This document shows positions 33,408-42,636 of a stretch of DNA of 64,000 nt, piece after piece. The notes beneath the pieces are model-generated. The model worked only from the letters and a program-made list of their open reading frames with translations, made no database searches and was not told the DNA's origin. Made by a program: the position numbers and the translations under genes. Position 1 is the first letter of the stretch. Every line of letters starts with the position of its first letter. Source of the stretch: Cruoricaptor ignavus (lineage in GTDB: Bacteria > Bacteroidota > Bacteroidia > Flavobacteriales > Weeksellaceae); assembly GCF_900141665.1 (NCBI RefSeq), contig NZ_FQYI01000002.1, forward strand, positions 1 to 64,000. The letters run 5' to 3'.

Positions 33408-34196
33408 ATGAAATACATAATCTTTGTGATCGTTTTTATATCACAATTTTTTTTTAGTCAATCTAACAGTTATAAAGTTACTTACAAAATTAATTTTGTA
33501 AAAGATTCCACAGAACAAAATTATAAATTCGATGAATTGTCATATCTTTTTTTTAATTCTAAAAAATCATACTTCTTATCACTAAACAAATATAAATCTG
33601 ACTCAACACTTTATTCATTAAAGAATAACAAAAACGCAACCATAACAAATTCTTTGAATCGACCAAGATATACATCTAATTTTAATTTTTCAATTGAAAA
33701 AGCTAATGATTCAATAATTTTTAAAGAGAAAATTGCAGGAGTAGGAAATTTTATTTACTTCGAAAAAAACAATTTAAAAAATAATTGGAAAATAGATTTA
33801 CAAGAATTAAAAGTATTGGGATATAACTGTAAAAGGGCATCTTTAACATATGGAGGCAGAATTTGGTATGCATGGTTTACAAATGAAATTCCAGTATCAG
33901 AAGGCCCTTATAAATTTAGTGGTCTTCCAGGTTTAATTTTAAGAATAGAAGATTCAAAAAAACAATACTATATAGAAGCAATTGGAATTTCAAAAACGGA
34001 ATTTCCTGAAAATATTATCTATAAGTATAGTCAGGAAATATTGACAAATAGAGAGGAGTTTATTAAAGTAAAAAGAAATTATTATCAAAATCCCGTTCAA
34101 GCATCCAATGGGAGAATGAATTATATTGACAAAGTTAAAGAAAGAGAATTTATAGAAAGAATGAGAAAAAATAACAATCCTATTGAATTACAATAA
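33408..34196 (+). CDS. GLPGLI family exported protein
   Basis: A 262-residue protein of the Bacteroidota-specific GLPGLI family, whose role is unknown. It has a signal peptide (KYIIFVIVFISQFFFSQS) followed by beta-rich sequence and the name-giving motif FSGLPGLILRI near residue 177, preceded by AWFTNEIPVSEGPYKF. I start at ATG 33408, where the signal peptide begins; the upstream in-frame extension overlaps the neighbouring gene and is unlikely. It is the last intact gene before the decayed recombinase. Confidence 0.85.
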   Translation: MKYIIFVIVFISQFFFSQSNSYKVTYKINFVKDSTEQNYKFDELSYLFFNSKKSYFLSLNKYKSDSTLYSLKNNKNATITNSLNRPRYTSNFNFSIEKANDSIIFKEKIAGVGNFIYFEKNNLKNNWKIDLQELKVLGYNCKRASLTYGGRIWYAWFTNEIPVSEGPYKFSGLPGLILRIEDSKKQYYIEAIGISKTEFPENIIYKYSQEILTNREEFIKVKRNYYQNPVQASNGRMNYIDKVKEREFIERMRKNNNPIELQ

Positions 34197-34210
34197 AAAA
34201 CTTCCTACAA

Positions 34211-34321
34211 TAACTAAGCTTTCGTTTTGTCTGCAAGACAAGAAATGAAAGCCCGTTGAACGGAAGCTCCGGTGGCTTTTCAGCGGTATGATGGTCCTCT
34301 TATGGGGATGTCGTTTTTAGA
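34211..34321. repeat. 365-bp island repeat, 111-bp left-end remnant at the island's right border
   Basis: Starts TAACTAAGC after TTCCTACAA and stops after GGATGTCGTTTTTAGA, the same breakpoint as the copy at 25683-25793. Its leader hairpin shows a compensatory change: GTCT-GCA-AGAC instead of GTCC-GCA-GGAC. It directly abuts the C-terminal end of a decayed recombinase gene. Confidence 0.85.
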
Positions 34322-35131
34322 AATCTTCGATAATTTCCGAAGCGCATACCGGTGGTGCAGCCGAAAACGAAAAGATCCCTCACTTTCTCAAGCCTCTTAT
34401 TGTTCGAGAGATCGTAATCGTAGGTGGCTTCCACCTGCTGCATATTAAGCGCGATTTCGTCCGTTCGGAACTTCGGGGGCTTTTTGAATTTTGTGAAACT
34501 GCTGTTATAAGTATATTGCTTGTTGAAAGCCCAGGCAAGGAAAGTCTTAAGTAAACCTGCGTTTTTGTGCACCGTGTTCGCCGAATGTTCCCGTTCTTCC
34601 ACGCAATATTTCAAGAAGAGAGTAGGTTTTTTAGTTAAATTTCTCCAATGTCAGTTTGACCTTCGTCCTATTTTGAAAATCCTCCAGAAGCTTCTTGTTG
34701 CATTTATAGCGAGTCAGTGTTGATTTCGAGATCGCATTACCACTAAAATCACTCTCTTTATCCAATATAAATTCGTCATAAATACGGAAGAAATCGGAAG
34801 CGGCTTTTGATTTCTTGAATTCCGCGTCTAATTTTTGCTTTACAGTTTTAGTGGTAAGTTCTTCATTGATGTTCTTATAGCGGTTTACTATCTCGGTGAA
34901 CAGGCCGCTGTAGCGGTCGAGTTGCTTTTTGATGCTTCTGTGGTTTTCTGCCCTCTTCGTCCTTCCGTTAAGATCATTCGGGCACGATTCTTAAAATCCC
35001 ACTCCTTGAGGTGAATCTTCTCGCCTTGTTGAATAGATGAATGACTTTTTCTCGTGGTCAAAAAATGACCGGAAGTATATCAGGGTCTCGTGGTCAGAAT
35101 TAGGCTCCTTAAGTTTAAAGCTGAAATTCAT
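34322..35131 (-). pseudogene. Tyrosine recombinase, decayed (island integrase remnant)
   Basis: On the minus strand, pieces of a Bacteroidota integrase follow in order across several frameshifts: an N-terminal arm-type domain (MNFSFKLKEPNSDHETLIYF), a middle SAM-like domain (SDFFRIYDEFILDKESDFSG, later VEEREHSANTVHKNAGLLKT) and the start of the catalytic domain with Arg I (FGCTTGMRFGNYR). The gene is cut there by the 111-bp repeat remnant, so the HxxR and Tyr are missing. It resembles island or conjugative-element integrases more than IntI and lies at the far end of the array. It cannot act now. Confidence 0.8.
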
Positions 35132-35226
35132 AGGTGCCAATACTTTAATATTTAAACATAAAATCGGCTTATGTCTACTTATGCAAATATATGTAAAGTA
35201 TTGATTTATAATACAGTTGCGAAAAA

Positions 35227-38094
35227 CTATATATGATCAAAATGCCTAAGTTCGTTTTCCTCCATCTCCCTTTTCAGGAATTTTCCGGTTAAGGATTTTC
35301 TGGATTTAATGATGTCTTCCGGCGTGCCTTCCGCCACGATGGTTCCGCCGTTCTTTCCGCCTTCCGGCCCAATGTCTATAATGTGATCGGCCAGCTTTAT
35401 CACATCCATATTATGTTCGATGATGATGAACGAATTGCCCAGATCCACCAGTTGATTAATGGCATCCATCAGGATTTTCACATCTTCAAAATGCAGTCCG
35501 GTAGTTGGTTCATCCAGGATGTACAGCGTGTTTCCGGTTTGCCGCTTGCTGAGTTCGGTAGCCAGTTTTATCCGCTGCGCTTCACCGCCGCTCAAGGTTG
35601 TGCTCTGCTGTCCGAGCGTGATGTAGCCTAAGCCCACATCCTGCAGGGTTTTTACTTTGTTAAAAATTTTCGGGATGGGCTGGAAGAATTCCACCGCATC
35701 GTCCACCGTCATTTCCAGCACATCAGAAATCGATTTGCCCTTGTAGCGCACCTCCAGCGTTTCACGGTTGAAGCGCTTACCGTTGCAGGTTTCGCAATGC
35801 ACATAAACATCCGGCAGGAAATTCATCTCGATGACGCGCAAACCTGCACCCTGACAGGTTTCGCACCTACCGCCCTTCACATTGAAGGAAAACCTTCCCG
35901 GTTTGTAGCCGCGGATTTTCGATTCCGGAAGTTCGGCGAAAAGATTGCGGATGTCCGTAAACATTCCTGTGTAGGTTGCAGGGTTTGAGCGCGGCGTTCT
36001 GCCAATCGGCGTCTGATCCACATCCACAATTTTGTCGATGTTTTCCAGCCCTTCGATTTTTTTGTAAGGCAAGGGTTCCTGCACTGCCCTATAAAAATGT
36101 CGGTTGAGAATCGGGTACAGCGTGCCGTTGATTAGTGAAGATTTTCCGCTGCCGGAAACACCGGTTACCACCACCAGCTTTCCCAGCGGAATTTTCAGGG
36201 TCACATTTTTCAGGTTATTTCCCGTGGCACCCTTCAGCACGATGCTTTTGCCGCTGCCTTCCCTCCTATTTTCCGGGATTTCTATTTTTCTTTTTCCGCT
36301 GATGTAGTCCGCCGTTATCGTTTTCGCCCTTTTCAGTTGGGAAGGCTTTCCCTGCCAAAGCACTTCTCCGCCGAATCTTCCGGCTCTTGGCCCGATGTCC
36401 AGCAGTTCATCGGCTTCCAGTATCATATCCTTATCGTGCTCCACCACGATTACGGAATTCCCAATATCCCGAAGGTTTTTTAGCGAATTTATCAATCGCT
36501 CGTTGTCTCTTTGGTGAAGCCCGATGGAAGGTTCATCCAGGATGTAGAGCACATTCACAAGCTGAGAACCAATCTGCGTGGCAAGCCTTATCCGCTGAGA
36601 TTCTCCGCCGGAAAGCGTTCGCGAACTTCTGTTTAAACTTAAATATTCCAGGCCTACATCCAGCAGAAACTGCAGCCTTGTTTCTATTTCCTTTAAAATT
36701 TCATCGGCTATGATGAGCTTGTTTTTAGGGAATTTTGGGCGAAGATTTTTTAACCATTCCTGAAAATCCAGAAGGCTCATACTGCTGACCTCCGCTATAT
36801 TTTTATTGTCAATTTTAAAGGCGAGACTTGATTTTTGCAGGCGTGTTCCCGAACATTCCGGGCAGGTTTCTTCCGTGGTGAAATGCCTTTCCAGAAGCAC
36901 CGCATCGTAATTATCCCTATTCTCTATCAGCTCTTCAATCAGCGGCACAAGGCCTTCGAAATTTACCTTGATTTTCTTCGTAATTCCGGCGTGTTTCAGC
37001 TCTTTGCCCACTTCTTTCTGCGCGCCATAATAGATTAAATCCAATGCTTCCTGCGGAATTTCGGCAAAAGGCGTTTTTAAATTTTTATCAAAAATTTCAA
37101 GGATATTTTTAATTTGTGATAAAATCCAACGGTTGGATTTAATGTCATCCAATGGTAAAAGTGCGCCCTGCTCAATAGAAAGTTTTTCGTTTTCCACGAA
37201 GTAATCGGTATTCACTTTCTTTATCGTGCCGAGGCCTTTGCAGTTCGGGCAGCTGCCTTTCGGCGAATTGAAGGAAAAGGTGTTGGGCTCCGGCAAAGCC
37301 ATCGATTGTCCGCTCTCCGTATCCATCAGGTTTTTGGAAAAATATTCCATTTCATCGCCGTTCAGCTTCTGAATTCCGATGATGCCTTCGCCCATATCCA
37401 TCGCCGTTTTCAGCGATTTCTCCACCCTTGCTTCGGATGCCGCTTCGCCGATTATCAGGCGGTCTATCACGATGTCGATATCGTGCGTTTTGTAGCGGTC
37501 TAGTTTCATATCGGGCGTTATTTCGCGCAGTTCACCATCGATTCTTGCCTGAGAGAAACCTTTGCGCGACATCTGCACGAAAAGTTCACGGTAATGCCCT
37601 TTTCTTGAACGGACAACCGGCGAAAGCAGGTAGATTTTTTCGCCCTTGTAATTTTCCTTGATGGTTTCCAGAATTTGCTCCGGGCTATAGCTTACGAGTT
37701 TTTTTCCGCTTGAAAGCGAGTAGGCATCGGATGCGCGCGCAAAAAGCAGCCGCAGAAAGTCGTAAAGTTCCGTGATGGTGCCTACCGTAGAACGCGGATT
37801 TTTGTTGGTGGTTTTCTGCTCGATGGCTATCACCGGTGAAAGCCCTTCGATTTTATCAACATCCGGCCTTTCCAAACCGCCGAGGAACTGCCTTGCATAG
37901 GCGGAAAATGTCTCGATGTAGCGGCGCTGCCCTTCCGCAAAAATGGTATCGAAAGCCAGGGAAGATTTTCCTGAGCCGGAAAGCCCGGTAATCACCACCA
38001 GCTGATTCCGCGGGATTTTCACATCGATGTTTTTCAGGTTGTGCTCCCTTGCACCGTAGATTTCGATAAATTCCTGTTCTGCCTTTTGGCTCAT
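35227..38094 (-). CDS. uvrA: Excinuclease ABC subunit A
   Basis: The damage-recognition ATPase of nucleotide excision repair, acting with UvrB and UvrC. Two ABC modules are visible: Walker A GLSGSGKSSLAF near residue 33 and GVSGSGKSSLINGT in the second half, with signatures LSGGESQRIRLA and LSGGEAQRIKLA. Zinc-finger cysteine pairs are present (CPNCKGLGTI, CPECSGTRLQ, CETCQGAG, CETCNGKR). I start at ATG 38094 (MSQKAEQEF); the seven residues upstream begin with TTG. Length about 955 residues, as expected. It marks the return to core genome. Confidence 0.98.
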   Translation of the reverse strand: MSQKAEQEFIEIYGAREHNLKNIDVKIPRNQLVVITGLSGSGKSSLAFDTIFAEGQRRYIETFSAYARQFLGGLERPDVDKIEGLSPVIAIEQKTTNKNPRSTVGTITELYDFLRLLFARASDAYSLSSGKKLVSYSPEQILETIKENYKGEKIYLLSPVVRSRKGHYRELFVQMSRKGFSQARIDGELREITPDMKLDRYKTHDIDIVIDRLIIGEAASEARVEKSLKTAMDMGEGIIGIQKLNGDEMEYFSKNLMDTESGQSMALPEPNTFSFNSPKGSCPNCKGLGTIKKVNTDYFVENEKLSIEQGALLPLDDIKSNRWILSQIKNILEIFDKNLKTPFAEIPQEALDLIYYGAQKEVGKELKHAGITKKIKVNFEGLVPLIEELIENRDNYDAVLLERHFTTEETCPECSGTRLQKSSLAFKIDNKNIAEVSSMSLLDFQEWLKNLRPKFPKNKLIIADEILKEIETRLQFLLDVGLEYLSLNRSSRTLSGGESQRIRLATQIGSQLVNVLYILDEPSIGLHQRDNERLINSLKNLRDIGNSVIVVEHDKDMILEADELLDIGPRAGRFGGEVLWQGKPSQLKRAKTITADYISGKRKIEIPENRREGSGKSIVLKGATGNNLKNVTLKIPLGKLVVVTGVSGSGKSSLINGTLYPILNRHFYRAVQEPLPYKKIEGLENIDKIVDVDQTPIGRTPRSNPATYTGMFTDIRNLFAELPESKIRGYKPGRFSFNVKGGRCETCQGAGLRVIEMNFLPDVYVHCETCNGKRFNRETLEVRYKGKSISDVLEMTVDDAVEFFQPIPKIFNKVKTLQDVGLGYITLGQQSTTLSGGEAQRIKLATELSKRQTGNTLYILDEPTTGLHFEDVKILMDAINQLVDLGNSFIIIEHNMDVIKLADHIIDIGPEGGKNGGTIVAEGTPEDIIKSRKSLTGKFLKREMEENELRHFDHI

Positions 38095-38115
38095 ACTTGA
38101 AATTAAAACTTTCAA

Positions 38116-38215
38116 ATTTACGGTTTATTTGGAGACTTTGGAGATTTAGAGATTTGGGGATTTAGAAATTGGGAAATTAAGAAATTGGGGATTTGCGAAA
38201 CTTTTTTATCCCCTT
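38116..38215. other. Purine-rich imperfect repeat upstream of uvrA
   Basis: A run of short GA/TT-rich words (GGAGATTTAGAGATTTGGGG and variants of GAAATTGGG) between uvrA and the next gene. It looks like simple-sequence slippage. No function is assigned. Confidence 0.4.
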
Positions 38216-38218
38216 CAT

Positions 38219-38470
38219 TTAATGATCAATTTCCTTCACGAATTCGCCGAGAAGTTTTTTGGCAGTTCTGAATTCGATAAATGCGCCGATGTTCAGCATC
38301 TCATCAAAAGTGGAGCAAGGATCAATATTGGCAAAGCCACCGTTTTTAGCGACAAGTTCTCCGCCTTCAGCAATCATCGCCTTCAGCTTTTCCTGCGGAA
38401 TTTCTCTGAATTTCTCATCAAGCTCCACCATCTTTTCATAATGCCTTTCGGTAAAGTTGAAATCTTTCAT
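38219..38470 (-). CDS. Hypothetical 83-residue protein
   Basis: A small soluble, mostly helical protein (KDFNFTERHYEKMVELDEKF ... FRTAKKLLGEFVKEIDH) without signal peptide or recognised domain. It lies between divergently transcribed rpoD and uvrA. Base composition matches the core neighbours, so it is probably a native lineage-specific gene. Confidence 0.6.
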   Translation of the reverse strand: MKDFNFTERHYEKMVELDEKFREIPQEKLKAMIAEGGELVAKNGGFANIDPCSTFDEMLNIGAFIEFRTAKKLLGEFVKEIDH

Positions 38471-38596
38471 TGCTCAATTTTTTCTGAAACAAATTTAATC
38501 AATCATCGCTTATCGCTTAGCAAATTATAAAAATTGTAACCTTTCCCGAACTTTCTTCGTATATAAAATTGTAGCCGTAAAAATTGGTGAAAAAGA

Positions 38597-39463
38597 ATGA
38601 GACAGTTAAAGATTACAAAACAGGTTACCAACCGTGAAACAGCATCGCTCGACAAGTATTTGCAGGAAATCGGCAAGGTGGATTTGATTACTGCGGATGA
38701 AGAGGTGGAGCTGGCGCAGAAAATCCGTGCCGGTGACCGTGCAGCGCTGGAAAAGCTGATAAAGGCGAACCTACGCTTCGTGGTTTCCGTGGCGAAGCAG
38801 TATCAGAATCAGGGGCTTTCCCTTCCAGATTTGATTAACGAGGGCAACCTTGGCCTGATGAAGGCGGCGAAAAGATACGATGAAACGCGTGGTTTTAAAT
38901 TCATTTCCTACGCCGTTTGGTGGATTCGCCAGTCCATTTTGCAGGCATTGGCAGAGCAGTCCAGAATTGTGCGGCTGCCGCTGAACAAGATTGGCTCCAT
39001 CAACAAAATCAACAAGGCGTACGCCCACCTTGAGCAGGAAAACGAGCGGCCACCTTCACCGGAAGAGCTGGCGGAGGTTTTGGATATGAGTGAGGACGAC
39101 ATCAAGGAATCGATGAAGAATTCCGGGCGGCACCTTTCGATGGATGCACCTTTGGTAGAAGGCGAAGATTCCAACCTTTACGATGTGCTTCGTTCCGGCG
39201 AATCGCCAAGCCCTGATAAGGAACTGATGCTGGAATCCCTGCAGATTGAAATCGAGAGGGCGCTGCAAACGCTTACGCCGAGAGAAGCCGATTTGGTGCG
39301 GCTATACTTCGGGCTGAACGGCAAGCATCCGATGACTTTGGAAGAAATCGGCGAGACTTTCGACCTGACGAGAGAACGCGTTCGGCAAATCAAGGAAAAG
39401 GCGATAAAGCGCCTGAAACACAACACGAGAAGCAAGATTCTGAAATCTTATCTCGGGAAATAA
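38597..39463 (+). CDS. rpoD: Primary sigma factor of RNA polymerase
   Basis: Directs transcription initiation at housekeeping promoters. The 288-residue protein has the short Bacteroidota form lacking a long region 1.1. Region 1.2 is visible as [20 protein letters not shown]. Region 2 includes [38 protein letters not shown] and [20 protein letters not shown]. Region 3 follows. Region 4 includes [17 protein letters not shown] and the helix-turn-helix [20 protein letters not shown]. It is monocistronic, ending in a strong terminator. Confidence 0.97.
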   Translation: MRQLKITKQVTNRETASLDKYLQEIGKVDLITADEEVELAQKIRAGDRAALEKLIKANLRFVVSVAKQYQNQGLSLPDLINEGNLGLMKAAKRYDETRGFKFISYAVWWIRQSILQALAEQSRIVRLPLNKIGSINKINKAYAHLEQENERPPSPEELAEVLDMSEDDIKESMKNSGRHLSMDAPLVEGEDSNLYDVLRSGESPSPDKELMLESLQIEIERALQTLTPREADLVRLYFGLNGKHPMTLEEIGETFDLTRERVRQIKEKAIKRLKHNTRSKILKSYLGK

Positions 39464-39467
39464 TTTT

Positions 39468-39496
39468 TCGGCTGCCAATTTGGCAGCCTTTTTTAT
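39468..39496 (+). terminator. Terminator of rpoD
   Basis: GGCTGCC-AATTT-GGCAGCC followed by six T. It also lies just at the 3' end of the convergent YtxJ-like gene and may serve both. Confidence 0.85.
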
Positions 39497-39864
39497 GGCA
39501 CCAAACTGATGCTGATGTTGTTGTGCGAAGCGTGATTCACAACCTTGCCATCCTTAATCACGATTAGCTGCGGACTTTGGTGCGTAACGCCGAAATCTTC
39601 CGCAATTTTATTGGAAATCTGGCGGTATTTCAACAAGTCTAAAAGATAAAATTCGGCATCGCCCTGATAAGATTTTATTTCGGCTTCGAAATTCTGCAAC
39701 ACCGTTTTACTGATGAAGCAGCGCGTGGAATGCTTGAAAATCGCCACCGGATTTTGATAAGAATTCTCAATCGCCTGTCTTATATCGTCATCGGAATTTA
39801 TTGAATGCCAAATATTTGCAGATTCATCTTCGCTGCCCCCTAATAATTTCGAGAAAAAACCCAT
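39493..39864 (-). CDS. ytxJ: Bacillithiol-system redox protein YtxJ-like
   Basis: A 123-residue thioredoxin-fold protein of the DUF2847/YtxJ family, linked to bacillithiol-dependent disulfide exchange in the cytoplasm. The active-site region is FKHSTRCFISKTVLQNFE with a single Cys (monothiol), followed by EFYLLDLLKYRQISNKIAED and HQSPQLIVIKDGKVV, typical of this family. It is convergent with rpoD and divergent from pncA. Confidence 0.85.
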   Translation of the reverse strand: MGFFSKLLGGSEDESANIWHSINSDDDIRQAIENSYQNPVAIFKHSTRCFISKTVLQNFEAEIKSYQGDAEFYLLDLLKYRQISNKIAEDFGVTHQSPQLIVIKDGKVVNHASHNNISISLVP

Positions 39865-39919
39865 AGCTAATTTTTTGTAAATGTCGTAAATTTACCGCTT
39901 AATTTTCAAATTTTAACTT

Positions 39920-40525
39920 ATGAAAAAGGCGCTGATTGTAGTGGATGTTCAGAATGATTTTTGCGAAGGCGGTGTATTGGCTGTGCCCGGTGCCAATGAA
40001 ATCATCCCGTACATCAACCTTTTGATGGAAGATGAAACCTATGATCAAATAGTGCTGACGCAAGACTGGCACCCGGCAAATCACAAAAGTTTCGCAAGCA
40101 ACAACGGCAGAAAGGTTGGGGAAACTATTTCTCTAAACGGCATACCGCAGTTTATGTGGCCGGACCATTGCGTACAAGATACCGCCGGGGCGGAATTTCA
40201 TCCAACTCTCAACACCAGCCGCGCTACGCACATCATCCAAAAAGGGAAAAATTCAGAGATTGACAGCTACAGCGCCTTCCAGGACAATAATCACTTTATG
40301 CAGACGGGGCTGAACGACTTCCTGAAATACCACGACATTCAGCTGGTGGAAATTGCCGGCCTGGCACTCGACTATTGCGTAAAATTCACCTGCCTAGATG
40401 CGGTGAGAAACGGCTATATCACCTGCCTCCATTTTAACGGCACCAGGGCGGTAAATGTAAAGCCAGAAAATGCCCGCGATACCATTTATCAGTTATTGGA
40501 GAACAGCGTGACGGTGCTGGGATAG
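39920..40525 (+). CDS. pncA: Nicotinamidase
   Basis: Hydrolyses nicotinamide to nicotinate in NAD salvage. The 201-residue isochorismatase-fold enzyme shows ALIVVDVQNDFCEGG (catalytic Asp near residue 8 and metal-site region), QDWHPANHKSFAS (metal-binding His and Asp), the catalytic Lys in IIQKGKNSEIDSYSAF, and the nucleophile Cys in VEIAGLALDYCVKFT. All catalytic elements are present. It follows the divergent ytxJ-like gene. Confidence 0.95.
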   Translation: MKKALIVVDVQNDFCEGGVLAVPGANEIIPYINLLMEDETYDQIVLTQDWHPANHKSFASNNGRKVGETISLNGIPQFMWPDHCVQDTAGAEFHPTLNTSRATHIIQKGKNSEIDSYSAFQDNNHFMQTGLNDFLKYHDIQLVEIAGLALDYCVKFTCLDAVRNGYITCLHFNGTRAVNVKPENARDTIYQLLENSVTVLG

Positions 40526-40581
40526 TCATTTGATGAGATTAAGGCTTTAATCAATGACATATCAATAATCATTAATAATTC

Positions 40582-41541
40582 TCACAGTTTCTTCAGATTC
40601 TGCACCTCGAGTTCGTTTAGGATTCTCCAATAGCCGCGTTTTACATTCTTTTTGGTAAGGCCTGCGAACATCACCCTGTCCAAAGCCTCCACCTCGTAGC
40701 CCAGCTTTTGGAAGATGCGGCGCACCACCCTATTCCACCCGATGTGTAGCTCTATCCCTATCTCGTTTTTCGGCTTTCCTTCGATGTAGGAAATCGCATC
40801 AACCTCTGCAACGCCCTCTTCCAGACGGACCCCGTCCGCAATCTGCTGCAGATCTTCGCGGGAAATTTTTCTGTCGAGGGTTACATGGTAAATTTTCTTC
40901 ACATTAAAAGAAGGGTGCGTCAGCTTTTTCGTTAGATGCCCATCGTTGGTCAAAAGAAGAACACCTGTAGTGCTCCGGTCGAGGCGCCCCACTGGAAACA
41001 CGCGGTACGGCGAGGCATTTGCTACCAGATCCAGCACAGTCTTCCTCATCTTTTCGTCCTTGGTGGTGGAAATGTAGCCTTTTGGTTTATTCAGCAGGAT
41101 GTAGACCGGTTTTTCCGGTGTGATGCTTTGCCCATCGAAGACCACCCTGTCGGTTTTCTGTACTTGGTAGCCCATTTCGGTTATTACTTTTCCGTTCACC
41201 TCCACCAGTCCTTGCTTTATAAGTTCATCAGCTTCTCGGCGGCTGCAGATTCCCGAATTGGCTATGTACCTGTTCAGGCGGATGGTATCTTTATGAATGT
41301 CTCTCTCGATTTTCTCCAGGCGGCGTTTTTGCACGAAATTTTTAGTACGCTCATTTCTCTGCTGCCGCTCTCTGTCCTCAAAATTTCCTGAATTTCCGCG
41401 GGAAAATTGGCGGTCACCTTTTTCATATTTATTTCTGGAATCAAATGCAGAACCGCCTATGTTTTTGCGGCCCCCTTGTTCCCTTCTCTTCGACGAGGGA
41501 TTCTGCCTGTTGTCTCTTCGTGAGTTTTGATCTCTTCTCAT
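40582..41541 (-). CDS. RsuA/RluB-family rRNA pseudouridine synthase
   Basis: Isomerises uridine in rRNA. A highly charged N-terminal extension of about 85 residues (Arg/Asn/Gly-rich, probably disordered) precedes an S4 RNA-binding domain (RLNRYIANSGICSRREADEL). The catalytic domain has the motif VFPVGRLDRSTTGVLLLTND with the catalytic Asp, and later ELHIGWNRVVRRIFQKLGYE. I start at ATG 41541 rather than the TTG nine bases upstream. It is probably RluB- or RluE/F-like; the target base is not determined. Confidence 0.92.
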   Translation of the reverse strand: MRRDQNSRRDNRQNPSSKRREQGGRKNIGGSAFDSRNKYEKGDRQFSRGNSGNFEDRERQQRNERTKNFVQKRRLEKIERDIHKDTIRLNRYIANSGICSRREADELIKQGLVEVNGKVITEMGYQVQKTDRVVFDGQSITPEKPVYILLNKPKGYISTTKDEKMRKTVLDLVANASPYRVFPVGRLDRSTTGVLLLTNDGHLTKKLTHPSFNVKKIYHVTLDRKISREDLQQIADGVRLEEGVAEVDAISYIEGKPKNEIGIELHIGWNRVVRRIFQKLGYEVEALDRVMFAGLTKKNVKRGYWRILNELEVQNLKKL

Positions 41542-41596
41542 ATGCTGCAAATTTACGGTGATAATTATTAATGAGATTCACGCGTACAGTTTTATC

Positions 41597-41633
41597 CTAA
41601 AAAAAAATTCCCGGAAAAGTGCCGGGAATTGAA
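41597..41633 (-). terminator. Terminator of the etfBA unit
   Basis: AATTCCCGG and CCGGGAATT form a hairpin. On the minus strand it is followed by a run of T. Confidence 0.85.
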
Positions 41634-41656
41634 TTTAGATTTTGGAAGCTTTAAAA

Positions 41657-42604
41657 TCAGCCTTTCAGAGCGCGGATTTTTTCAGTAAGCGCAGGCACTA
41701 CTTCGAAGGCATCTCCTACCACACCATAGTCTGCAGATTTGAAGAACGGCGCCTCCGGATCATTATTGATTACAACGATGGTTTTAGAACCGTTCACGCC
41801 TGCGAGGTGCTGTATAGCGCCGGAGATACCCACCGCGATGTAAAGGTTAGGGGCGATGGCTTTACCAGTCTGCCCCACATGCTCGTTATGCGTTCTCCAG
41901 CCGATATCGGAAACCGGTTTGGAGCAGGCAGTAGCAGCGCCAAGCAAGTCTGCGAGCTCTTCTATCATGCCCCAGTTTTCAGGCCCCTTCATACCGCGGC
42001 CAGCGGATACCACGACTTCCGCTTCCTTCAGGTCGAGCTTTCCAGAGCTTTGTTCGTGAGAAATTACTTTAATATCGTCACTCGCTACAGAAACTTCCCT
42101 CACTTCTTCCGTTCCGCTCACCGGGTTTTCCTTAGTGCCAAAAGCGTTTTGCAGCACTGTTACCACTACGCCCTCCGCGTCAGATTTTGCGTGCATGTAG
42201 CCTTTCCCCGAAAATGAACGGCGGGTAACCTGGAACGGCGCCACGCTTTCCGGAGCCTTCAGTGCGTTGGTAATGATTGAATAATTTTTAAGCACAGCCA
42301 GCATTGGTGCCACAGCAGAAGCATCGGCAGTGTGTGGGAAAACGATGATCTTCCCGTCGAAAACTTCGTTCACGGCTTTCGCATAAGCGTGTGCGCTGAA
42401 ATTCTTAAGTCCCTCATCTTTAATCACCACTACCTTTTCAGCTCCGAATTTATAAAGTTGCTCAGATGAATCCGTCGGGTTTACGGTAACGGCTGTCACG
42501 CTGTCGCCAGCCTGATCGGCGATGGCTTTCGCGTAGGACACTGCTTCAAATGCTGCTTTTTTATAAACGCCGTTAATATTTTCTGCATATACAAAGATTG
42601 CCAT
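41657..42604 (-). CDS. etfA: Electron transfer flavoprotein alpha subunit
   Basis: With EtfB, passes electrons from acyl-CoA and other dehydrogenases to the quinone pool. The 315-residue protein has the alpha-subunit N-terminal domain ([20 protein letters not shown]) and the FAD-binding C-terminal domain with [40 protein letters not shown] and [17 protein letters not shown]. It is the second gene of the unit, 32 bases after etfB, and ends before a strong terminator. Confidence 0.97.
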   Translation of the reverse strand: MAIFVYAENINGVYKKAAFEAVSYAKAIADQAGDSVTAVTVNPTDSSEQLYKFGAEKVVVIKDEGLKNFSAHAYAKAVNEVFDGKIIVFPHTADASAVAPMLAVLKNYSIITNALKAPESVAPFQVTRRSFSGKGYMHAKSDAEGVVVTVLQNAFGTKENPVSGTEEVREVSVASDDIKVISHEQSSGKLDLKEAEVVVSAGRGMKGPENWGMIEELADLLGAATACSKPVSDIGWRTHNEHVGQTGKAIAPNLYIAVGISGAIQHLAGVNGSKTIVVINNDPEAPFFKSADYGVVGDAFEVVPALTEKIRALKG

Positions 42605-42636
42605 ATTCTTATTGAATTTTTTTGTTAAAGTTTGGA

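Noticed and set aside
15351-34210. CRISPR array, because of regularly repeated sequence.
   Set aside because: Repeats are hundreds of bases long, spacing is irregular and gene-containing, and no cas genes are present.
34322-35131. The recombinase remnant as the integron integrase of the array.
   Set aside because: It resembles island-type integrases with an arm-binding domain, lies at the far end with its C-terminus toward the array, and shows no IntI-specific segment.
38116-38215. Purine-rich words upstream of uvrA as a regulatory repeat.
   Set aside because: The units are short and irregular and fit simple slippage. No dyad or SOS-box-like pattern was recognised.
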